DNA of 64,000 bases, from the NCBI GenBank assembly GCA_948146395.1, contig OX411543.1, positions 48,584,517-48,648,516 on the forward strand. The letters run 5' to 3'. Shown here piece after piece: positions 56,505 through 64,000 of this stretch. Positions within the stretch are counted from its first letter, which is position 1. Every line of letters starts with the position of its first letter. The notes below the pieces were generated by a model. It had not been told where the DNA came from and did no database searches. It worked only from the letters and a program-made list of their open reading frames with translations. This stretch comes from Fragum whitleyi. Taxonomy: Eukaryota; Mollusca; Bivalvia; Cardiida; Cardiidae. The position numbers and the translations under genes were made by a program.

Positions 56505-56640
56505 AATGGGTCTGGGGCGTTTTTGGATGATTTGAGTGAGTGTTAAGTAAGTGAATGAATTGAACGCTGAGCGAGTGATTTGGAATGGTTTTGATTGAGA
56601 TGAATGTCAATTCACGATGCTGTTAAATGTAGTTAAGCCT
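56505..56640. repeat. 3' part of the GGGAGGTAA repeat family
   Basis: 'ggatgatttgagtgagtgttaag' to 'gatgaatgtcaattcacgatgctgtta', similar to 53985-54125. Confidence 0.5.
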
Positions 56641-56689
56641 AATCTTTTAGGCTTTTAATCTTTTAGTCCTTAGACAAAAACATTTTTGA

Positions 56690-56694
56690 CAGTG

Positions 56695-56726
<32 letters not shown>

Positions 56727-56735
56727 TTTTTTTTG
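56690..56735. repeat. poly-T run
   Basis: About 40 bases, almost all T. Confidence 0.95.
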
Positions 56736-56837
56736 CACTACACACATACGTACCAGATGTAACGGTAGTTACGCCTTTACCATTGCCAAAAGGGAGGAAA
56801 AAATAGCGTATGAAACTCACATGTGGGAACTGTTTCT

Positions 56838-57170
56838 ATCTTATAACTAACTATACAAATATCCGTGAGAAAACTCCCTATGTGATATTTTTGTGATATA
56901 ACATGGGTATTTTTAGAACAATGACATAATGCGGTTTTTTTTAGAAACATGGCAAAAACTTGTAAATCTGTAAGAAATATCGAAAAAAAAGTTGGCTAAC
57001 AAAATTATAAGATAAACATAATACGATCATATTGTTTTGTATGATAAAAAAAATAAACTCGGTTGTGAGAAATGATAATTGTCCCGGTAAAGCCTCGACA
57101 ATTATCGATTTTCCCCAATATCGTAAGTTATTTTTTTTTTTTTTATACAAAACACGAAGTATAAATTATA
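56838..57170 (+). repeat. foldback family Q, copy 2
   Basis: Same order as copy 1: 'cttataactaactatacaaatatccgtgag', 'gtgatataacatgg', then stem 'attgttttgtat...gataattgtc' with inverse 'gacaattatcgat...atacaaaacacg'. The outer stem is more worn. Confidence 0.7.
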
Positions 57171-58299
57171 TTTCTTACTGGCATCCAAAACAGTATATAG
57201 GTTTTATATACGTCATCAACTTTTGTGCGACACGAAGTGCTTTGTGTTTTCAACGCAGTGCTTGCATATCACTACGCTGTGGTAAAATCAAAGTACTAAT
57301 AGTACTGAAGGCGAGGGGACTGATTAGACGAAACAACGCACGAGGTCAATTTTACTTATCACTGCCAAAATCACTGCTGTGTTAAAGATATATAGCTTTT
57401 ATATTTGATCTTGACGGATGTCCTTGCTAATAGGGAAAAGAAGATTTAACACTTTCTCTCTAATATTATCTACCTTTTCAGCTACTAAGTTTACTAATTT
57501 GCCCACATACTGTATGTAATCTGAAACCCTTTACAATTTGGACCTGTCTAAACATGTTTTATCTTGTAATGGATGAATCTAAATAAGAAAAAAATAAAAA
57601 CCTTTAAACCCTGAAAAATACGAAAAAAATTTAGACAGGGCCAATTTGGAACATGTTGCAGACAACAAATCAACATGAGTGTAATTTGATTTATATCTAG
57701 GGTAGAAATTAAAAAAAAACGGGGTATGAGTAAAGGGTGGACCATATTGACCCTATCAATTTCTTGTGTTCCCACAGTAAAATACAACTGTTTTATGGAA
57801 TTTAATTCCACGTTAAAGAAAGAGCCGAAGAGCTTGTGCCCCTAGAAAAACAGCATTACTACTATTGTAAGACGGAATGATCGAATGGATAAATTGACTG
57901 ACTAGTAGCAAACCAATCATCTCAACTAAAATTTAAAAAAAAAAGAAAAAAACGCGAGTTGCGCCTGTCTGCAAAGCGGTTTATGGCGTAGTAATCTTTA
58001 CCTTGGGAATAAGTTGTTTTTTGGCGGTGCTATTTAGTGAGGATACCGTTCGACATTTTTCATTGAATTGAGTTCTAAATGTGGCTTGCGATCCCTTGGT
58101 GTCCCTCGCCTTAAAAGCCTTGCTAAAAAGATTAAAAAATTTGAGTGCATGCCTTCAAATGTCACCTTGCCTCTTTATGAACCAGGCCTTCAACGCTTTT
58201 AGCATTACATGTAGGACTATTCTTTGAAACTCTACAAAAGGAATTCTTTTGACTAAAGTAGATACCCAGCCACATTTCCAATATGGTTATTTGTCCGTC
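57171..58299. other. intergenic stretch without recognised genes
   Basis: Nothing coding is recognised. A weak match to the piggyBac-like MITE end ('gaaaccctttacaatttggacctgtc', about 57523-57548) is present. Confidence 0.45.
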
Positions 58300-58456
58300 C
58301 TTTGATAGTTCTGCAACGCCTCTGAATTATAAGATTTTAACTGTGTTAACCGAGGTTTCCTAATGATTTTCATTAGGAAATCTTAGTCAATATTGTGAAA
58401 GAACATGAGTTCCGAAATGTTGTGAAACTATTGCGGGTACACTAGCTTTAAATCAT
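58300..58456. repeat. foldback MITE, GTCCACTACCTT family
   Basis: Inner inverted pair 'gaggtttcctaatgattttcattaggaaatctt'; right end 'actattgcgggtacactagcttta'. The left end is worn. Confidence 0.65.
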
Positions 58457-58920
58457 TTTATGGACGTATCGGCTTGCGAATGAGCTTATAGCAAGTCACC
58501 ATAAAAAGTAAACCTATCGAGATTTAATAGTTTTTGTTTTTATCTTAAAATTCTTTTTTTTAAAAGATGAAAAGTCATGATATGTCTAGTATATAAACAA
58601 CAACCATTTTATCAGATTTTCATCATGGAATATGAAACCGCGTATTGTGTCATACTACTGATTTAAATTCTAATATTTCATATTTCCTTTTGTTTTGTTT
58701 TATTAAAATTCACGTTTCGTTGAGGTCCAGTCATTTCTATTCTAAAATATCACAAATAGAGACTAGAACAAAGTGTGTTTACGACATTTTGAACGTAAAC
58801 AGAAGAGGTTTATTCATTGAAGAGATGATAAATGCCTGCCGCCCTCTGTTTGTTACGATCTCAAGACATGTCGCGTGCTTGCGAGCTATCGGACGAGATC
58901 GGCATTCTCTGGGTATTGTA

Positions 58921-59149
58921 TTAACCCTTTGCTGTTTAATCCCTGCTTTTTACGTGTCTGTGATTTTATGCTCGAGAAAACATTGTGAAAAAAGAAGAAA
59001 TTGCTTCTGACAAGCAATTTCTTCTTTTTCCACACTATTTTCTACCCTAGTGAATGGTTATTTTTCAAATTAAATTCACTTTAAATTTTCGTCTGCAAAA
59101 CCTTTGAATTTGGACAGGTCCAAAATTTTGTAAAACAGGAAAGGGTTAA
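58921..59149. mobile_element. piggyBac-like MITE, copy 3
   Basis: TTAACCCTTTGCTG to AAAGGGTTAA, 229 bases, with perfect TTAA at both ends and the same central hairpin as the other two copies. Confidence 0.85.
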
Positions 59150-59774
59150 ACCCTGTCCCCTGTTACGGACTATTACATTGTCAAATGATTTGGGGTATAT
59201 AGTGTATATTGCTGAATCTTTTTTTTGTATAAAATATTCTTATACGGAAAATACGTAGTTTATTTCATTATAAAATGTATTATTTCGTTAAGGCTAAAAT
59301 TGTTTGAAATTGACCTGAATGTAACTTCGTTACGGCTTAAACGTTTAAACTAAATTCATCTATGTACGCCCAAAAAATACGCCTGTTAATGCATCTATTT
59401 CGTGTGCAGGTTTATTTTTTCGTAAAAAAAATATACTAGGATTTTAATTATTAAATTGTGTAAGACACTTGCAAAATTTTGACTTCAGTCACTGAAAAGT
59501 GCATTTGTGGATCCAGAGGGAGAACGTAAAAGGGGGGGGGGGTGTCAAAACGAGCCCCTCCTAAGGCCTATTTATTTCATTGTAATGGTGACATTTGGTA
59601 AAATAGACACAAAAGAACCCAGTTTTGTTTGTTCGGCGTCAACCAAAAGGGGTTCCAATGACTCAATAGTAACGCTCATAAGGGTCCTCTGCTTTAGACA
59701 AAGACTATTTCGTTGTAAAGATTGAAGACTGTTTAAAACAGATTTATATTACTTTCGTCAGTTGATATCGATAT

Positions 59775-60018
59775 CGGGGCCCAAGGTTATAAAACTTTTC
59801 TCAGACTCAGGCTCAATTTTCTCAAATTTCAAATGAAAATAAATGTTTGAAAATAAAAGATAATATTAATAAGTTGTTATTTATGACAACTTAATAATAC
59901 TATCTTTTATGTTAATAAGTTAAAATGAGTATCAAAACAGAATTACGGCTTTAATCTCAAATTGAAATTTGAGAAAATTTGTAATTGAGCCAGAGAAATG
60001 TTTTATAACCTTGGGCCC
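59775..60018. repeat. foldback MITE with GGGCCCAAGGTTATAAAAC ends
   Basis: Outer GGGCCCAAGGTTATAAAAC and its inverse, then 'ctcaattttctcaaatttcaa' and inverse, then an inner 'aataagttgt...acaacttaata' pair. Confidence 0.8.
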
Positions 60019-60554
60019 AGATAGTTATGAGAGTACTGACTACTTATAAGTGAGTTTCAGACTCGCGTATATTGTATGATCGAACACATTTACAGAAAAC
60101 CTTGACCCGCTATCGAAATGCGCTGAGTTCTTAACAAGGAGAAAAGATGTAATACTCAATATTGACCGAAAGTTTAATGTAAGTAATAATTTCGAAAAGA
60201 TTAAAAAAATAAATAAATTTTGAATAGTTCAGTTAAGTTTTAGTGTCACTTTAATAGTTCTGATTACTTAAGCAAATTAAGATTTTTTTGTACGATATTG
60301 ATTTGGGAATTAGAGGTTTTCTTTTAAACACACAAATGCACGTTTAAATGAAAGATTAATTTACTGTTCTCTAGATGAGATAGTCCAAAAAATAGCAAGT
60401 TAAGTTAAGTTACTTATGATAATTGTTATAATTATTTAATTTTATTTCATTTTATTTAGTTCCACCCACTTAATTGATTTTTTTACACATGATATCCCCT
60501 CCTCTCTGTCAATAGTATATATTCTCGTACATACTCCTTAGAAATTATCATCGA

Positions 60555-60692
60555 CCTGCCCTGCGTTCAGTAAGACAAATCAGTGCATACTGCTTGCCTA
60601 TTGTATCCCGCTTTGCATGCAAGGACACGTGCAAAGCAGGGTATAATTGGGAAACAATTTGCACCGGGTCGTCGTACTGAACGCAGGACAGG
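60555..60692. repeat. palindromic MITE (CTGCGTTCAGGATGAC family)
   Basis: 'acctgccctgcgttcag' to 'ctgaacgcaggacaggt', arms meeting at 'catgcaaggacacgtg'; 'atcccgctttgca' in both arms. Confidence 0.8.
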
Positions 60693-60797
60693 TGAGTAAC
60701 AAAAATAAGACATTTAGCAAGGTACAATATTTTTTATCAAGGTTGGTTCAAAGAAAAATCTACTACTCAACCCCTGTTAGTCGGTTTTCTTATATAA

Positions 60798-60933
60798 CTG
60801 CATTGCGTTCTGGATGACGAAACGTTGCAAATTGTTCGCAAATTATACCCCGCTTTGCAAGCAAGTGTAAGTGCAAAGCAGGGTATAATCCTTAAACAGT
60901 TTGCACCGTTTTGTTATTCTGAACGCAGGGCTG
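60798..60933. repeat. palindromic MITE (CTGCGTTCAGGATGAC family)
   Basis: 'ctgcattgcgttctggatgacgaaac' to 'gaacgcagggctg'; 'ataccccgctttgca' and inverse. It sits only about 105 bases from the previous copy in the same orientation. Confidence 0.8.
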
Positions 60934-62645
60934 GTTAATTTTTAATATCTCAGGATTGGTTCATGGATTTAACCTCGATCTGACACAGAACGCTAGTTAT
61001 TGGAGAACTTTATCACGTGAGATATTACATCGTATAGTTTGATATTAAACAGTATCAAAATAGTATTGGTTCATGAATATTTAACATCAATACATGCGCA
61101 CTGGTCACCTCATTGATAGCGTTCCCTAACTCGTTTAAAATTCATTACAAGGCGACACAATTAAGAAAGGACCAAATTAAAAAATAAAAATAGGAGAAAA
61201 TAAAATTTGAAGTTGAAAAATAAGTTGTATATGTAGTACATTTTTTGGTGAGAGAGGGAGAATATCATCTTTCCCCCAAAATATTATCTGCAGAATTTCT
61301 GCGTGATGGGTTAACAGAGTCAGATGTTTTCATCTTAATCAGATTATCATGTACATATGTTCAGTCTGATCTTAGTCTACACTCGATGGTTGGGGAAAAA
61401 CCTGAGCCCCACTGGTTGATATGTTCGAATATTGGCAGTTTGTTTGCAACAAGATATTAAGCATAACAGATAACCGTTGATAGTCTCAATCGCAACAATT
61501 TGTTCTCAATATGAAAATAATTCCATGGAATTTTGGTTGATTCTTTCAGAAAGGTAATAAGATATCAGTTTTTAGTTTGTGCCAACACCGGATTCAGTCC
61601 AGCAAAAGGATATAAACTTGGAATGCATCATCGCAAGAGCAACTTTGACAACGATTGTAAAAGGAAAGGAAATCGACGCCTCAGTGCGAAACATTTGTAA
61701 CTGCCTATAAACATATAGACAGTTATAATTGTTTTCGCGCTTAGGCACCAGAATATCAGTTTATAATGCTATGAAGCCTGTATTGACCTGATATCACCAA
61801 CTTGATACAAAAAATGATACGAAGTAGTCTATTTTTAGAAAAAATTTGGAAGAAGCAGTCTATTTTTAGAAAAAGTTTGCAAATAAATGATTTCAATTAG
61901 GACCACTTTCACTCGTTGTTTTTTTGTTGTTTTTTTTTTAATCTTAGATGTTTAACAAAATTTTAGCACTGAAAAGTGATTGTATGATTAAAAATGACAT
62001 ATATGTTGGTGTATAAAAATCGCAATATTATCAGGTCACCACAGTATGATATTATCTTGACTCGACATTTCCTCGTCATGATAAATACCACAACCCTCGA
62101 CCGGATAACATTGATATCTTTAGACACTAGAACAAATTATTCTCGATAGCCCATTCTTAGATGTCATTTCATCTCCCCAGAAATAATTCTTGCACACAAT
62201 AATCATAAAATACAAGTGAATAATGAAAACTACAATTGGATATATGTCATCTTGACATTAATACATCTTCTTTTATCCCCAGCGCAGCATTTCCCCATTT
62301 CTCAACATTAAATATGAAATATATACTCCTATATACTTTACTTATATCACGAAAATATTACTTACTCAGAAATTGCAGAATCGCATTACCACAGAATGCA
62401 ATATTCAGGAAATATTGAATACATTTCCATTGGGCTCTGTAGAAAAGTAGTATAATGTTCGTATTGTTGATATTGCATCTTTCAGTGGAAACAAAATGAG
62501 CTTGTGCGTGAAATTTCGAACAATTTGAAACATGGGTGAGTCAAACATATACGGGAGCCTAGACAGTTACACAATACACCAGGGATAGTGGATGTCTGTC
62601 TGTAGACATATTTATACCTGATCTATCTGTAAAGTGCAAGGCAAA
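60934..62645. other. intergenic stretch with one hairpin repeat
   Basis: No exon is recognised. It contains the GCGTGAAACAG-type hairpin at 61679-61747 and a short direct repeat at 61822-61880 ('agaagtagtctatttttagaaaaa' twice). Confidence 0.5.
61679..61747. repeat. GCGTGAAACAG-type hairpin
   Basis: CCTCAGTGCGAAACATTTGT, centre 'ctgcctataaacatatagacag', inverse arm to 'cgcgcttaggc'. Confidence 0.7.
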
Positions 62646-62690
62646 GACTCTGGACAGTCTGTGCAGATGCACAGGCTGGCCAGAATTTTT
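62646..62690. repeat. small hairpin with CAGTCTG/CAGGCTG core
   Basis: 'gactctggacagtctgtgcagatgcacaggctggccaga', the same core as 51919-51962. Confidence 0.6.
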
Positions 62691-62924
62691 GCTTGGTGCA
62701 TATTTTTTTGTAATTGTTGGGAATGTCACGCACAGGCTCAAATAATATTAATAAATGTGATGATTGCAAAATAAATACATTACATGTACTATTTAATATG
62801 CTTGAGTTCTCCTTCATCAAGTATTTCAAACATATTTGTAAGTCCCAACCGTACACACACTAAGTCAGAAACGGCTGCCCTTGAACGATCTTGTTAACCA
62901 CTCGTTTTTTGTATTTTCATATTC

Positions 62925-63020
62925 GATTCAATCCAATTCAATTCAGCTCATTTATTCGCCAAATCAGCAATTAAAGCTTATGGCAAAAAACAAACAATAT
63001 GTACACAAATATGGCAAATT
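62925..63020 (-). repeat. 3' tail of a LINE-like element
   Basis: On the - strand: 'tttgccataagctttaattgctgatttggcgaataaatgagctgaattgaatt', a run-out of AATAAA then a short (GAATT)-like tail, as in many LINE 3' ends. Only the tail is present. Confidence 0.45.
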
Positions 63021-63149
63021 AAAGCAAGTAAATAAGGTTTGGCTCACACGAAATTGACAATCCGGAAACTCTGACAATCAAATATTTGCAAAGATGTTAA
63101 ATAAAGTAGAGGTGAATCGGATGTATCTAATTATATATCCACTTATTTA

Positions 63150-63505
63150 AAAACGTTTCGATCTTTGTTGGACTACGTTTATATATAAAACGTACTTAGT
63201 GTATTATATGAAAAAAAATATCTAACGAGGTTGGGAGAATTGAAAATTGTCGAGTCTCTGCCGAGACATTTATCAATTCTCACAACCAAGTTAGATATTT
63301 TATCATATAATACACTAAGTTTGTATTACAATGTATGTTTATCTTATAACCTCTATTTGTCTTGTTTTCGACGATGTTTCTTACTGAAATGCAAGTTTCT
63401 AAAAATAACCGCATTATATCTTTGTTCTAAAAATTACTATGTGATATCATGAAAAATATCATATGGGATGTTATCACACGGATATTTGTATAGTTATAAG
63501 ATAAT
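63150..63505 (-). repeat. foldback family Q, copy 3 (inverted)
   Basis: Stem 'acttagtgtattatatgaaa...aattgaaaattgtc' with inverse 'gaca-ttatcaatt...atcatataatacactaag', then reversed right flank ending 'cacggatatttgtatagttataag', the mirror of 56040-56070. Confidence 0.75.
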
Positions 63506-64000
63506 TAGCGCAGACTTAACAGAGGCGACTCTTTTTCTCACTATTCAGGTGGTCTTCGTATTACGGGTCGCAGATATTTTAGAAATTTCCTTATATGGCC
63601 ACATTTGTTTATGCCACAATGCGATGGTATCTCTATAGATTTCGTTGAATCAATTCTAAATGCATTTTATATGTAGCATGTTGGGTTTATTCTCTTTATT
63701 GTTGGATTATTGGTAATTTAAGATGATGTGAGGCCATTTTGTTACAATCCTGATGACGAGAGGCCATTTTGTTTCAATTCATATGGACATTTGAAGATTT
63801 AGTAGGCTGAATATATCTTGTCTACAAAACGTTACAGTTAGTAGCATTGTGAATTTGATACTCATGTCGATAAATCACTCGCTCAGTGTTCCATTCATTC
63901 CAAAACACTCAGGCCCACACCAATCTAATAAGCTCTAAAATGGTACTTCGATATTTTAAAGGGGTGCAACCAAATATCACTTATTTCATACAGTTGGCTG
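63506..64000. repeat. repeat fragments at the window edge
   Basis: A direct duplication 'gatga-g-gaggccattttgtt-caat' occurs near 63723 and 63752. An inverted 3' part of the GGGAGGTAA family lies at 63860-63950 ('cactcgctcagtgttccattcattcc'). No gene seen. Confidence 0.5.

Noticed and set aside
58645..59010. 121-codon plus ORF
   Set aside because: Its 3' third is inside the piggyBac-like MITE, and the remainder shows no recognisable domain or splice context.

Overview
The window looks like nuclear genomic DNA from a bivalve mollusc. The evidence is an AT-rich background, spliced genes with short exons and GT-AG introns, and a very dense load of repeats of kinds typical of clams, mussels and oysters: tRNA-derived SINEs ending in a CATTCAATCAATC tail, tandem-repeat-cored elements with GGAC-rich tracts, and many short foldback elements. 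No repeat or protein search could be run, so the species is left open. Nearly all open reading frames longer than 60 codons here are chance frames or translations of repeats.

Two real genes were found by reading splice-bounded exons. They point toward each other (convergent). On the + strand, 15164-17263 holds an endosulfine/ARPP19-family gene. Two exons are certain and carry the KRLQKG and FDSGDY signatures; a third, tiny exon probably carries the start. The product is about 113 residues, the normal family length. It is the type of phosphoprotein that, when phosphorylated by Greatwall kinase, inhibits PP2A-B55. On the - strand, 41819-31812 holds an LRRC61-like leucine-rich-repeat gene. Eight exons, including a 13-base coding first exon, join with no frame conflict into 242 codons including stop, with a poly(A) signal just downstream.

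Layout: 1-8.5 kb has LINE reverse-transcriptase remnants, an inverted-repeat element (863-3250), a TIR element with a ~160 bp tandem core (3713-4990) and a very long foldback (5195-6550). 8.5-12.5 kb is one ~4 kb element with long terminal inverted repeats. 13-17.3 kb is small hairpin elements plus the endosulfine gene. 17.3-22.8 kb is MITEs. 22.8-31.5 kb is a nested cluster of elements that share terminal hairpins but have different tandem cores. 31.8-41.8 kb is LRRC61, whose introns hold SINEs and MITEs, two of them touching splice donors. 42-64 kb shows no recognisable exon and is a mosaic of foldback MITEs, a mariner-like remnant, a tandem-cored element and simple repeats.

The most interesting observations are the set of non-homologous elements with one common architecture (terminal inverted repeat or hairpin, ~145-172 bp tandem core, GGAC-rich tract at one end), a filled/empty site pair dating one insertion, the 4 kb CAGTCAAAC element, and transposon ends lying a few bases from LRRC61 splice donors.
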